Below the pieces are notes generated by a model. It worked only from the letters and a program-made list of their open reading frames with translations. It was not told the origin of the DNA and did no database searches. From contig NZ_FQXV01000004.1 of assembly GCF_900130065.1 (NCBI RefSeq), positions 228,458 to 292,457 on the forward strand: a stretch of 64,000 nucleotides of DNA. Reading direction: 5' to 3'. This DNA is from Sporobacter termitidis DSM 10068 (GTDB lineage: Bacteria > Bacillota > Clostridia > Oscillospirales > Oscillospiraceae). Positions 34,573 to 43,780 of the stretch are shown here, piece by piece. Positions within the stretch are counted from its first letter, which is position 1. Every line of letters begins with the position of its first letter. The translations under genes were made by a program, and so were the position numbers.

Positions 34573-34821
34573 TCAGACACCTTTGTATTTTAGCCTTGTG
34601 GCGAGTCCGCCCCGTATATGCCGCTCGGCTTTGTTGAATTCCATAACCTCCTTGACCTGGAGGTATAGCGGCCTGTTGATGTGTTCCAGCCGCTCGGAAA
34701 GATCTTTATGCACCGTACTCTTGCTAATCCCGAATTTTTTTGCTGCTGAGCGCACCGTCGCTTTGCTTTCTATTATGTAAGCTGCCAAATCACAGGCGCG
34801 TTCTTCGATGTTGGATTTCAA
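34573..34821 (-). CDS. spoIIID: Sporulation transcription factor SpoIIID
   Basis: 82 aa from the TTG at 34821, which has GGGAG eight bases upstream; ATG codons at 34827 and 34839 are too close to or ahead of that site. The helix-turn-helix VRSAAKKFGISKSTVHKDLS and the basic C-terminus RHIRGGLATRLKYKG are unmistakable. SpoIIID is the mother-cell regulator acting between sigma E and sigma K. Monocistronic, as usual. Confidence 0.95.
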   Translation of the reverse strand: MKSNIEERACDLAAYIIESKATVRSAAKKFGISKSTVHKDLSERLEHINRPLYLQVKEVMEFNKAERHIRGGLATRLKYKGV

Positions 34822-34975
34822 AAACATCACTCCCAGCAATAGTCATGCTAGACTATATGCACAAAAAAGCCGGGATATGAGAGCGCACGCATAATTACGG
34901 CGTGTTTATCGACACTAATCAGTATAGTCACAAGCGCTTATCAAATTTTGAGGAGTATCCCGGGAGGTTACGGAT

Positions 34976-36511
34976 TTGAAGAACAACACCATATCATACT
35001 GGAATCAAACAGCGGTCAGACCGCATTGCCCAAGCCTTGGCGAAAGTACCGAAACGGACGTTTTGATTATCGGCGGTGGCATTACAGGGGTGACGTGCGC
35101 GTACTGCCTGGCGCAAAAGGGCGTCAAGCCGATGCTTATTGAGGCCGGCGCGCTCTGCGGCGGCACCACGGGCAATACCACCGGCAAGGTCACGCTGCAG
35201 CACGGCATCATTTACTCCAAAATCATCGGGAAATACGGGCTTGGGGCCGCCATGGACTATGCCGGGTCCCAGCGGGAAGCGGTGGATTTTGTCCGGCGGA
35301 CCGTCGAAAAAGAGGCGATCGACTGCCAGCTGCGGGAGAACACCGCCTATATCTACGCGTCCGCTGAAGGCGACGTGGCGGCGGTCGAGGAGGAGCATGA
35401 AGCGGCCGTTAAGGCGGGCATCGACGCGTCACTCCTCAGGAACCCCGATTTTCCGGTCCCCAACTTCATCATGACGGGCTTTAAGGATCAGGTCGTCTTC
35501 CATCCCGTCCGGTATGTGGCCGGGCTGGCGGGGGCGGCGCAGGCGCAGGGCGCCGTGCTCTATGACCGCACAAAGGCGGTCAAAATTGAAAACGGCGACG
35601 TCAAGGCCGTCACCTGCGAGGATGGCAGCGTCATCCGGGCGCGCCACGTCGTGCAGGCCACGCAGTATCCCGTTTACGACGGCCCCAACCTGTTTTTCGC
35701 GCGGCTGTATCCCAAGCGCACCTACGCCATCGCCGTCCGGGCCGAAAGGGACTGGCCGGACGGCAGCTTTATCAACGCCGGCGCCCCGGCGCGTTCCTTC
35801 CGGACGCACGTCGAGAACGGCGAGCGTATTCTGATCGTCGTCGGGGAAGGCCACGACACGGGCCGGGACAGCGGGGATCAGACGGAGCACTTTGAAAATC
35901 TCATGCAGTACGCCGACAGGCTCGCCGGTGTCCGGGAAGTCGTCGCCATGTGGTCGGCGCAGGATTACGAGACGCCCGACCAGCTCCCGTATATCGGCAG
36001 GCTGTCGGAAAACTCGACGATCTACGTGGCCGCGGGATTCCGCAAATGGGGGCTCTCCAGCGGCTCGCTGGCGGGCAGCATGCTCGCCGACCTTATCACG
36101 ACCGGCGGCTGCAAGCATGAAAAGCTCTATTCAAAAATGCGTCCAGACCTTTTCTCATCTCCTGCCAACGCCCTCCAGGGTGCGCTGTCTCCCATCGTCG
36201 AGCTCATCAAATCGAAGCTGGAGGGGACGGAAGACCTCAAGGGCCTGCAGCCGGGCGAGGGACGGGTGATCCGATTCAAGGGCGAGAAGGCGGGCGTTTA
36301 CCGGGACCTGAACGACGATGTGACGATCCTGGACATCACCTGCACCCATATGGGCACGGAGCTCAATTTCAACAACGCCGAGAAGACCTGGGACTGCCCG
36401 GCCCACGGCGGGCGGTACGCCCACGACGGCAAGCTGCTGGAGGGCCCGCCGAAAAACCCGCTGAAGGTGCTGTTCCGGGGAAAATACGGCGATCTTGTCG
36501 GTGACGAGTAG
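34976..36511 (+). CDS. FAD-dependent oxidoreductase with C-terminal Rieske domain (YhfW-like)
   Basis: 511 aa, TTG start with GGGAGG at 34961-34966. The N-terminal DVLIIGGGITGVTCAYCLAQ is a DAO-type FAD site; the middle is a D-amino-acid-oxidase fold. The C-terminus binds a Rieske 2Fe-2S cluster: DITCTHMGTEL (C-x-H) and WDCPAHGGRYAHDG (C-x2-H). The order and length match Bacillus YhfW. Electron donor and acceptor are unknown. Confidence 0.88.
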   Translation: MKNNTISYWNQTAVRPHCPSLGESTETDVLIIGGGITGVTCAYCLAQKGVKPMLIEAGALCGGTTGNTTGKVTLQHGIIYSKIIGKYGLGAAMDYAGSQREAVDFVRRTVEKEAIDCQLRENTAYIYASAEGDVAAVEEEHEAAVKAGIDASLLRNPDFPVPNFIMTGFKDQVVFHPVRYVAGLAGAAQAQGAVLYDRTKAVKIENGDVKAVTCEDGSVIRARHVVQATQYPVYDGPNLFFARLYPKRTYAIAVRAERDWPDGSFINAGAPARSFRTHVENGERILIVVGEGHDTGRDSGDQTEHFENLMQYADRLAGVREVVAMWSAQDYETPDQLPYIGRLSENSTIYVAAGFRKWGLSSGSLAGSMLADLITTGGCKHEKLYSKMRPDLFSSPANALQGALSPIVELIKSKLEGTEDLKGLQPGEGRVIRFKGEKAGVYRDLNDDVTILDITCTHMGTELNFNNAEKTWDCPAHGGRYAHDGKLLEGPPKNPLKVLFRGKYGDLVGDE

Positions 36512-36555
36512 CCGATAAAGCCCTTTGGGCTTTATCGGCAAGGGGATGCATGCAG
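36511..36555. repeat. Hairpin plus conserved tail, copy 2
   Basis: Twelve-bp stem GCCGATAAAGCC / GGGCTTTATCGGC with loop CTTT starting at the last base of the oxidoreductase stop codon, then GGCAAGGGGATGCATGCAG. The tail differs by one base from 6764-6782, whereas the stems differ in sequence. It probably also terminates the upstream gene. Confidence 0.6.
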
Positions 36556-36740
36556 CGCGCTCAGCCGCGCGCTGCATGAGAAGCTCACTCCGGAGGCGCA
36601 TGTCCTCCTGCGTGACAAATGATGAATTTATTTGCCGCTTCGGCGGCAAACTCTGCGAGGCTTTGTCTTTATCAGTCGGAGGCGAAGAATCTTTTATGGT
36701 TCCTTCGCCGTATTTGTTTGACGCGCCGGGGTGCAGCTGA
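36550..36740. other. Hairpin-rich non-coding stretch
   Basis: Contains successive hairpins: ATGCAGCGCGC/GCGCGCTGCAT (36550-36577), a TTTGCCGC-TTC-GGCGGCAAA stem near 36628 and a GGCGAAG/CTTCGCC pair near 36681-36709. Short frames through it look like shadows. It may be part of the dispersed element that begins at 36511. Confidence 0.45.
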
Positions 36741-36790
36741 TAGAATTGTACCAATTGAAATTTTCCCGCGATTGAATTGGAGGCTTATTC

Positions 36791-38032
36791 ATGGACCCCG
36801 CAGTGGTACTCAAACCGGCGAAGGTGACGATCTGGAACAGAAATTTTATCTGTGCCGTTCTGGCCAATCTTTTTTTATGCGTGGCGCACTTTTCCGTCAA
36901 CACGCTCGTGGCGACCTATGCGACGTTTCTCGGCGCGGCGCCTGTCATCATGGGGCTTTTGACAGGCATGTTCTTTGCCGTAGCCCTGGCGATACGGCCG
37001 GTCTCCGGCCCGATGATCACGAAGATCGACAAGCGGAAGCTGATGATTTTCATCTATGCCCTGGGCGGGGTCGTCAACATCGGATACGCGTTGTTTCACA
37101 GCATACCGGCCTTTGTCGTCTTCAGATTTTTAAACGGCGTACAGTACAGCTTTGTCGGCTCGCTGATCATGACGGTGGCGGCGGACAGCCTACCGAAGGA
37201 AAAAATGGCCTCCGGCATCGGCATCTTCGGGATCGGCGGCGCCATCGGCACGGCGTTCGGCCCATTTATCGGGACGAGTCTTTTGAATTTCGGCATAAAG
37301 ACGCTGAACAACGAGGATTTCGGCTTTACCCTGGTCTTCCTGTTCGCGGCGGTCGTTCTGTCGCTGGCGGTGATCCCCAGCGTCATGCTCCGGCCCGACG
37401 CCAAAACGAAGGAGGACGTGGCCAGCACGGGCGTCTGGTATAAAAACATCATTACGGTATATGCCGTTCCGGTGACGGTCGTCATGTTTTTCGTGATCAT
37501 GAGCTACGCGCTGTACAACTCGTATATCGTCAACTTCGCCGACGAGCAGGGCATCGGCAACGTCAGCGTTTTCTATCTGGTGATGGCCGGGACGCTGATC
37601 TTTTCCCGGCCGCTTTCCGGCTTGCTGACCGACAAATTGGGCGTGGCGAAGGTCATTCTGCCCGGCATGGCCCTGTTTGCGGTGTCGTTTCTCATTGTCG
37701 GCTTCAGCAAAACCCTGGGTATGGCGCTGGTCGGGGCCGTTGTCGCCGCCATCGGCGTCGGCGCGACGCAGCCGCCGCTGCAGGCCATGTGCATCCAGAC
37801 GGAGGTGCCGCTCAAGCGGAGCGTGGCCAGCAACACGATCTATGTCGGCATGGACGTCGGGCTTTTCCTCGGCCCGCTGCTGGGCAGCGTCGTATACAAG
37901 CATACGAGCTTCGCGTTCATGTTCAAATCGGCTATCGTTCCGGTCGTTTTAGCTTTCGTCAGCTTTATTATCATCCTGCCGATGTACAACAAGCGCGTGC
38001 GCGCGCTGGAAGCGGCGGAAAAAGAAAAGTAA
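36791..38032 (+). CDS. Major facilitator superfamily transporter
   Basis: 413 aa, about 12 hydrophobic segments. FLGAAPVIMGLLTGMFFAVA and SGIGIFGIGGAIGTAFGPFI (motif C-like antiporter region) are typical of drug/efflux-type MFS carriers; LTDKLGVAKVILPG sits between halves. GGAGG precedes the ATG by 8 bp. The substrate is unknown. Closed by a terminator. Confidence 0.85.
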   Translation: MDPAVVLKPAKVTIWNRNFICAVLANLFLCVAHFSVNTLVATYATFLGAAPVIMGLLTGMFFAVALAIRPVSGPMITKIDKRKLMIFIYALGGVVNIGYALFHSIPAFVVFRFLNGVQYSFVGSLIMTVAADSLPKEKMASGIGIFGIGGAIGTAFGPFIGTSLLNFGIKTLNNEDFGFTLVFLFAAVVLSLAVIPSVMLRPDAKTKEDVASTGVWYKNIITVYAVPVTVVMFFVIMSYALYNSYIVNFADEQGIGNVSVFYLVMAGTLIFSRPLSGLLTDKLGVAKVILPGMALFAVSFLIVGFSKTLGMALVGAVVAAIGVGATQPPLQAMCIQTEVPLKRSVASNTIYVGMDVGLFLGPLLGSVVYKHTSFAFMFKSAIVPVVLAFVSFIIILPMYNKRVRALEAAEKEK

Positions 38033-38040
38033 TAAAAAGG

Positions 38041-38062
38041 AAAGGACGCTCCGGCGTCCTTT
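38041..38062 (+). terminator. Terminator of the MFS gene
   Basis: AAAGGACGC-TCCG-GCGTCCTTT, 8 bp after the stop. Confidence 0.75.
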
Positions 38063-38075
38063 CGCTGCAAAAAAC

Positions 38076-38131
38076 GGGCGATCAAAGATCGCCCGCGTGA
38101 CGCGTACCGTAGGGGCGATCTGTGATCGCCC
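38076..38131. repeat. Two GGGCGATC palindromes
   Basis: GGGCGATC-AAA-GATCGCCC (38076-38094) and GGGCGATC-TGT-GATCGCCC (38113-38131), separated by a GTGACGCGTACCGTA spacer; both resemble 19429-19447. Confidence 0.6.
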
Positions 38132-38161
38132 TTTATCCTGCCGTCCATAGCGTTTCGGCCG

Positions 38162-39244
38162 TCAAACGCGCAGCGCCGGTTTTTCCCGGTTCGCGGCGCG
38201 CCGCCGCCTGATGCCCGCTGCGGCGTTTTCCCACAAAATGCAGAGGCCCAGCGTGACCGTGTAGACCGCCGCGATCCGGATCGCGTAGGCCAGGGTGATG
38301 CTGCCCACGCCGGCCCGCGCCATAACGTCGTTCACGACAAAGAGCACCAGGCAGTGGGCGAGGAAGATCGGATAGGCCGCGCCGTCTATCCCTGCGGCGA
38401 GCCGGCTTGTCAGGTCTTTATTCCGGTAGCGGTATGTAAGGACCGTGAAGAAAAAGAAAACGGCGGTAACGCAGTAGAAAAAGTGGAGGCTCTCCAGCCA
38501 GCCGATATAGCGGAGGCCGGAGAAGGAGATATAGCTGAAAATTTCTTCGGCCAGCCCCACCAGCGCGAAGGCGATAAAAACGAGCTTTTTCTGTTCGAGC
38601 AGCCACGCCTTGGCCCTTTCGTAATTTGCCCCGGCAAAACAGCCGGCGACCCAGTAAAACAGGTACGTCGTCAGCACCCTGTCGTTATATTGGAACGCCG
38701 CGCCGGGGAATATGCGGGCAAGGAGTCCCGGCAGGTGCTGTCCGAGAAAAAAGGTGAGCGCCGCCGCGATAAGGAGCGCGGCCGGAACATTCGCCTTTCT
38801 GACGAGCAGAGACCACAAGGGAGCCAGCGCGTAAAGCTGGACGATCACGACAATGAAATAAAACGGACCGACAAGATCGCCCCGGAAGAGATGAAGCCCC
38901 AGCGCCGGCAGCGAGAAAGGGACGTAGCCATTCAGGATGAAATAGAGGTAATAGATCACATTCCAAGCTATGTAGGGAAGGACGATTCTTTTCAGGCGGC
39001 TTAAATAGAATTTTCCGTAATCGATATTGCCGCCTTTCAAAAACATCCGTAGTCCGCTCAAAAAAATAAAACCGGGGACGACGAAGCCGGAAAAACGCCA
39101 CGGGAAAAATACCGCGGCAAACTGCAGGCTGCTCTTGTCGTAGCCGGTGACGGGCACCGACGTGACGTGGATGAAGACCACAAGCAGGCAGAGCATGACG
39201 TTCAACGCCGCGATTTCCGGCAGCCGCTTGACGGTGCGTACCAT
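38162..39244 (-). CDS. Acyltransferase 3 family membrane protein
   Basis: 360 aa from the ATG at 39244, which follows GGGAGG by 7 bp. About ten hydrophobic segments. AALNVMLCLLVVFIHVTS carries the family histidine, and FSGFVVPGFIFLSGL follows. Such proteins O-acetylate surface sugars or peptidoglycan. The target is unknown. Confidence 0.85.
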   Translation of the reverse strand: MVRTVKRLPEIAALNVMLCLLVVFIHVTSVPVTGYDKSSLQFAAVFFPWRFSGFVVPGFIFLSGLRMFLKGGNIDYGKFYLSRLKRIVLPYIAWNVIYYLYFILNGYVPFSLPALGLHLFRGDLVGPFYFIVVIVQLYALAPLWSLLVRKANVPAALLIAAALTFFLGQHLPGLLARIFPGAAFQYNDRVLTTYLFYWVAGCFAGANYERAKAWLLEQKKLVFIAFALVGLAEEIFSYISFSGLRYIGWLESLHFFYCVTAVFFFFTVLTYRYRNKDLTSRLAAGIDGAAYPIFLAHCLVLFVVNDVMARAGVGSITLAYAIRIAAVYTVTLGLCILWENAAAGIRRRRAANREKPALRV

Positions 39245-39382
39245 ACGAGACCTCCCATAATGATTGGCGTATGGTCTAATTATGCACAAAAAGCAAAAAA
39301 AAGCAAATTCCGGCGTCCAGAGCGGAACAGCCGGAATTAGGTTTTAGTATGTATCCAGAGGAGTGTCTTCCTCTGGATATCT

Positions 39383-39598
39383 TTATACGCGATCTTCGCG
39401 TTCTTCTTCGCGGTGTCTGAATAACAGTGAAATCAGCCAAATAGCCGAAAGACCGACGAGGGTATATATGACTCTGCTGACAGAAGACAGTTGACCGCCG
39501 AACAGATATGCCACGAAATCGAATTTGAACAATCCGACAGAACCCCAGTTGAGACCGCCGATGATTGCAAGGACAAGCGCGATTCTATCCATAATCAT
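39383..39598 (-). CDS. DUF378 small membrane protein
   Basis: 71 aa from the ATG at 39598 with AAGGAGG 8 bp upstream. DRIALVLAIIGGLNWGSVGL and YTLVGLSAIWLISLLF, two helices with the conserved GGLNWG. Function unknown; common in Firmicutes. Polar, charged tail EEEREDRV. Confidence 0.85.
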   Translation of the reverse strand: MIMDRIALVLAIIGGLNWGSVGLFKFDFVAYLFGGQLSSVSRVIYTLVGLSAIWLISLLFRHREEEREDRV

Positions 39599-39731
39599 AG
39601 CCGTTTCCTCCTTTTTTGTTACATGCATAATATAACCGGGCGGACTCTATTATATGCACGAGGGCCATTTCACAGAAAATCGGCCGGCGCATTTGTAGCC
39701 GGCGCCTTTGGCAATTTCAAAAATTATTGTT

Positions 39732-39760
39732 TGATTCAGCGCGCAAATCAATGTATAATA
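39732..39760 (+). promoter_or_regulatory. Promoter of the AsnC/aminotransferase cluster
   Basis: TTGATT (39732-39737), 17 bp, TATAAT (39755-39760). Downstream, ACCATACC (39811-39818) pairs with GGTATGGT (39838-39845) in the leader, a possible operator or RNA hairpin. Confidence 0.65.
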
Positions 39761-39895
39761 CCTCAATACAGGTAATGTATTCAGCCAGACTAAAGCGATA
39801 AAGAGCTCATGACCATACCATTGCCGTAAGCCGGCTTTGGTATGGTTTCAAAAATATCCGATGCCGGGATTTATATTGAAAATGGGGGTATTGCA

Positions 39896-40375
39896 ATGAA
39901 CGAAATTCTGAAGCTTCTGGAAAAAGACAGCCGGCTGACGGCCCCGCAGATCGCAGCCATGCTGGGGATGGACGCGGCGGCCGTGGCGGCAGCCATCGCC
40001 AAGGCGGAAGCCGACGGCGTCATTTTAAGATATACGGCGCTTGTGGATTGGGACAAGGCCGCCGAGGAAGCAGTCACGGCCCTCATCGAGGTCAAGATCG
40101 CGCCACAGAGGGGCGAGGGCTTCGACAGGATCGCCGAGCGCATTTACCAGTACGAAGAGGTCGACAGCCTGTATCTGATGTCGGGCGCCTTTGATCTGGC
40201 CGTTTACATCACGGCAAAGTCCATGAAGGACGTGGCGCAGTTCGTCTTTGCCCGCCTTGCGCCTATCGAAGGCGTCACAGCCACGGCAACGCACTTTATT
40301 CTCAAGAAATACAAAGAGAAAGGCTGCGTTTTCACCGTCGCGCCCGAGCAGGAAGAGAGGATGCTTTTCATATGA
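39896..40375 (+). CDS. Lrp/AsnC-family regulator
   Basis: 159 aa from the ATG at 39896 with GGGGG 8 bp upstream. Helix-turn-helix LTAPQIAAMLGMDAAAVAAA, then an RAM-type ligand domain (GFDRIAERIYQYEEVDSLYL). It is a small-molecule-sensing regulator, often of amino-acid genes. Overlap of 4 bp with the aminotransferase suggests control of that gene. Confidence 0.9.
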   Translation: MNEILKLLEKDSRLTAPQIAAMLGMDAAAVAAAIAKAEADGVILRYTALVDWDKAAEEAVTALIEVKIAPQRGEGFDRIAERIYQYEEVDSLYLMSGAFDLAVYITAKSMKDVAQFVFARLAPIEGVTATATHFILKKYKEKGCVFTVAPEQEERMLFI

Positions 40376-41538
40376 TGGAGTACAAAAATTTACTCAGCGA
40401 CAATGTCAAGGGGCTGAAGCCCTCCGGCATCCGCAAGTTTTTCGATATTCTCGAGGAGATGGACGACGCTATTTCCTTAGGCATCGGCGAGCCGGATTTT
40501 GTCACGCCATGGCACATCCGCGACGCCGGCATTTATTCTCTGGAAAAGGGCTTTACGAAATATACGGGCAACGCCGGCTTGTCCCGCCTTCGCAAGGAAA
40601 TCTCCGCGTACCTGAAACGCCGTTTCAATCTTGAGTATAATTTTAAAGACCAGATCATCGTCACCGTCGGCGGGAGCGAGGCCATCGACCTGACCGTGCG
40701 CGCGCTCGTCAATCCCTGCGACGAGGTCATTATCCCGGTCCCGTCCTTTGTCTGCTACGGGCCCATCACGGAGCTGGCCTGCGGCAAGGCGGTCTACGTC
40801 GAGACAAAGGTGGAGAACGAATTCCGCCTGACGGCGGAGGAACTCAGGGCGGCCATCACACCGAAAACGAAGCTCCTCGTGCTGCCGTACCCGAACAATC
40901 CCACCGGCGGTATTCTGGAAAAGCCCGATCTGGAGGCTCTGGCGGAGGTGCTGCGCGGCACGGACATCATGGTGCTGTCCGATGAAATTTACGCCGAGCT
41001 TACATACGGCCAGCGCCACGTCTCCATGGCGAATATACCCGATATGTACGAGCGCACGGTCGTTGTCAACGGCTTTTCCAAAAGCCACGCGATGACCGGC
41101 TGGCGCATGGGATATGTCTGCGGGCCCTCCCAGGTCATCGTGCAGATGCTGAAGATCCACCAGTACGCCATCATGTCCGCGCCGACCACGAGCCAGTACG
41201 CGGCGATCGAGGCCATAAGCGAGGGCGACAACGACGTTGAGACCATGCGCCGCGATTACGACTACAGGCGGCGGTTCCTGCTGGACAGGTTCCGGTCGCT
41301 GGAGCTTTCCTGCTTCGAGCCGAAGGGCGCGTTTTACATGTTCCCGTGTATTCGGAATACCGGCCTGACCTCCGAGGAATTCTGCGAAAGATTTCTCCTG
41401 GAGGAAAAGGTGGCCGTCATTCCCGGCAGCGCGTTCGGCGCCAGCGGCGAGGGCTTTGTCCGCATGTGCTACGCCTCGTCCATCGGCAATATCTCCGAGG
41501 CGCTGGACCGGCTGGGGCGGTTTTTAAAAAAGATTTAA
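40372..41538 (+). CDS. Class I/II aminotransferase (PLP)
   Basis: 388 aa. SLGIGEPDFVTPWHIRDAGI, LPYPNNPTGGIL and the PLP lysine in FSKSHAMTGWRMGY are clear. Fits the aspartate/aromatic aminotransferase branch (MalY/PatA-like); the amino donor is not determined. Follows the AsnC gene with a 4-bp overlap. Confidence 0.92.
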   Translation: MMEYKNLLSDNVKGLKPSGIRKFFDILEEMDDAISLGIGEPDFVTPWHIRDAGIYSLEKGFTKYTGNAGLSRLRKEISAYLKRRFNLEYNFKDQIIVTVGGSEAIDLTVRALVNPCDEVIIPVPSFVCYGPITELACGKAVYVETKVENEFRLTAEELRAAITPKTKLLVLPYPNNPTGGILEKPDLEALAEVLRGTDIMVLSDEIYAELTYGQRHVSMANIPDMYERTVVVNGFSKSHAMTGWRMGYVCGPSQVIVQMLKIHQYAIMSAPTTSQYAAIEAISEGDNDVETMRRDYDYRRRFLLDRFRSLELSCFEPKGAFYMFPCIRNTGLTSEEFCERFLLEEKVAVIPGSAFGASGEGFVRMCYASSIGNISEALDRLGRFLKKI

Positions 41539-41596
41539 TCAGATGCCGGACTTTAAAAAAACAAAATAACAGGATTTAAAGAGAGGTGCATGTGAG

Positions 41597-42835
41597 ATGA
41601 AGTATTTGCTGGTCATCGGCGACGGTATGGCGGACAACTCCGTACCGGAGCTGGGCGGAAAAACGCCGTTGGAGTTTGCCGGGATTCCGGCGCTGGACGC
41701 GCTGGCGGCGCGGGGCGTCGTCGGCAGTGTGCTGAACGTCCCGGAAGGACTGCCGGCCGGGAGCGACACCGCGATTTTATCTATCTTCGGCTGTGACCCG
41801 CGCGTCTGCTATACGGGGCGCGCGCCGCTGGAGGCCGCCGCCGGCGGCGTCAGGCTGTCGCCCGGCGACGTGGCGTACCGCTGCAACATGGTCACATACG
41901 AGGACACAGGCGCGCCTTTCGAGGAGAAAAAGATACTCTCTCACTCCGCCGGCTCCATCGAGGGGGCGGAATCCGCGCGGCTTATCAAAGGTCTCTTTGA
42001 CCATCCCCGGTTCAAGAAGCTGGCGCAGGAGGCGGGGATGACCGTGTATCCGGCGCTGTCGTTCCGGCATATCGCCGTGCAGAAGGGGGCCGACATCAAG
42101 GGAATCGTCCTGAGGCCGCCCCACGATCATCTGGGCGAGACGATCGGGCCGCTGCTGCCGGCCGGCTGCGGCAACGCCGCCGTTCTCAAGGAGCTGATGA
42201 TCGAAGCCCACGAGATATTAAAGCACCACCCGATCAACGAGGCCCGGCGGGCCGCCGGGAAGCTGCCGGCCAACGGCGTCTGGTTCTGGGCCGAAGGGAC
42301 GGCTGTGGCCCTGCCGCAGTTTTACGCGTCCTATGGGAAAACGGGCGCCGTCGTCTCCGCGGTGCCGCTCTGTCACGGCATCGCCGCGCTGGCGGGCCTG
42401 GATGTGATCACTGTGGAGGGCGCCACCGGCGAACTGGAGACGAATTACGAGGGCAAGGTGGACGCCGCGCTGGACGCCCTGAAAACCCATGACTTTGCCG
42501 CCGTCCATATAGAGGCGCCGGACGAGTGCACCCATAACGGCGACCTCAAGGGGAAGCTCCAGGCCATCGAGTGGATCGACAGCCGCGTGGTCGCGCCGCT
42601 GATCAAAAAGCTCGAAGCGGCCGACTTCAGCTACAGGCTCCTGGTCCTGTCCGACCATAAAACGCTCACGTCCACCCGCGGGCATGACGGCGATCCGGTG
42701 CCGTTTCTCCTGTACGACAGCCGGAAGGACATGAAATCGGGACATACTTATTCCGAGCCGGACGGCGAGGCCGGGACGTTTGTCGACGCCGGCATAAAAC
42801 TGATGGGGATGCTGTTTGAGCAGACAGAGAAATGA
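41597..42835 (+). CDS. apgM: Cofactor-independent phosphoglycerate mutase, archaeal (ApgM) type
   Basis: 412 aa. MKYLLVIGDGMADNSVPELG at the N-terminus, GSDTAILSIFGCDP (the phosphorylated Ser), HIEAPDECTHNGD and GHDGDPVPFLLYDS (metal ligands). Converts 3-PG and 2-PG in glycolysis. GAGAGGTG precedes the ATG. Overlaps ispE by 4 bp. Confidence 0.9.
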   Translation: MKYLLVIGDGMADNSVPELGGKTPLEFAGIPALDALAARGVVGSVLNVPEGLPAGSDTAILSIFGCDPRVCYTGRAPLEAAAGGVRLSPGDVAYRCNMVTYEDTGAPFEEKKILSHSAGSIEGAESARLIKGLFDHPRFKKLAQEAGMTVYPALSFRHIAVQKGADIKGIVLRPPHDHLGETIGPLLPAGCGNAAVLKELMIEAHEILKHHPINEARRAAGKLPANGVWFWAEGTAVALPQFYASYGKTGAVVSAVPLCHGIAALAGLDVITVEGATGELETNYEGKVDAALDALKTHDFAAVHIEAPDECTHNGDLKGKLQAIEWIDSRVVAPLIKKLEAADFSYRLLVLSDHKTLTSTRGHDGDPVPFLLYDSRKDMKSGHTYSEPDGEAGTFVDAGIKLMGMLFEQTEK

Positions 42836-43701
42836 TCATTAAGGAAAAAGCATTTGCGAAAATCAACCTGTCCATCGACATTGTGGCGCGTATGGAAAAC
42901 GGCTATCACAGCATGCGCATGGTCATGCAAAGCGTCGCGCTGCACGACGAGCTTACCGTGACATGTACGCCCGGAGAGGGAATCGGTGTGACCACCGACC
43001 TGAAATACCTCCCCGGCGACGAGCGGAACATCGCCGCCCGCGCCGCGTCCGTATTCTTCAGCCACACGGGCATTACCGGCTGGAGGACCGATATCGACAT
43101 CAAAAAGAGTATTCCCGTCTGCGCCGGCCTCGGCGGCGGCAGCACCGACGGCGCCGCCGTCCTGCGCGCGCTGAACGCGCTGTTTGAGGCGAAGCTCGGC
43201 CGTGAAACGCTGGAGCAGCTGGCCGCGAAGATCGGCTCTGACGTGCCCTTTTGTGTTGCCGGCGGCACGGCCCTGGCCGAGGGGCGCGGGGAGAAGCTCA
43301 CCGACCTGCCCCCGCTGCCGGACTGCCGGATCGTCATCTGCAAGCCGGCGTTTGCCATCTCGACGCCGGAGCTGTTTTCACGCATCGTCTGCGACAAGAT
43401 CCATCTGCGCCCCGATACAGACGGCCTCGTCGAGGCGCTGAACAAGCGGAGCTTGGCAGGTGTGGCCCGCCGGATGTACAACGTCTTTGAAGACGTGCTG
43501 CCAAAGGGCACCGGCCCTATCGGCGAGATCAAGGATGCCCTCGGAGACCACGGCGCGCTGGGCGCCGCCATGACGGGGACGGGCTCCGCCGTCTTCGGGC
43601 TTTTTCAGGATGATAAATCCGCCGGAGACGCCTTCGAGGCGCTGAAAGCGCAGTACAGTGAGTGCTATTTAACAGAGATTTCAAGCAGAATTTCAATATA
43701 A
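42832..43701 (+). CDS. ispE: 4-diphosphocytidyl-2-C-methylerythritol kinase
   Basis: 289 aa GHMP kinase. EKAFAKINLSIDIV (N-terminal Lys), PVCAGLGGGSTDGAAVL (ATP loop) and MTGTGSAVFGLF (C-terminal motif) identify IspE. It phosphorylates CDP-methylerythritol in the non-mevalonate isoprenoid pathway. It is followed by a hairpin before spoIIR. Confidence 0.94.
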   Translation: MIIKEKAFAKINLSIDIVARMENGYHSMRMVMQSVALHDELTVTCTPGEGIGVTTDLKYLPGDERNIAARAASVFFSHTGITGWRTDIDIKKSIPVCAGLGGGSTDGAAVLRALNALFEAKLGRETLEQLAAKIGSDVPFCVAGGTALAEGRGEKLTDLPPLPDCRIVICKPAFAISTPELFSRIVCDKIHLRPDTDGLVEALNKRSLAGVARRMYNVFEDVLPKGTGPIGEIKDALGDHGALGAAMTGTGSAVFGLFQDDKSAGDAFEALKAQYSECYLTEISSRISI

Positions 43702-43726
43702 TTCCAAAAATTGGTATAGGATACAG

Positions 43727-43776
43727 AAACCCCGGCGATAATTTGTGTAGGATACATAAATTATCGTGGGGGTTTT
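43727..43776 (+). terminator. Hairpin between ispE and spoIIR that covers the spoIIR ribosome site
   Basis: AAACCCC-GGCGATAATTT (43727-43744) pairs with AAATTATCG-TGGGGGTTT (43758-43775) with one bulge, ending in TTTT. The GGGGG of the right arm is the spoIIR Shine-Dalgarno, 9 bp before the ATG. Confidence 0.65.
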
Positions 43777-43780
43777 ACTT

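Noticed and set aside
36155..36754. 199-aa reverse frame over the end of the oxidoreductase
   Set aside because: Most of it mirrors the Rieske domain coding sequence; the rest runs through hairpins.
36619..37443. 274-aa forward frame over the MFS gene
   Set aside because: Out of frame with a clear MFS protein and rich in His/Arg/Gly as shadow frames of GC-rich genes are.
39811..39845. Terminator ahead of the AsnC gene
   Set aside because: The stem is only 8 bp with a long loop and no T-run follows; operator or weak RNA hairpin is more likely.
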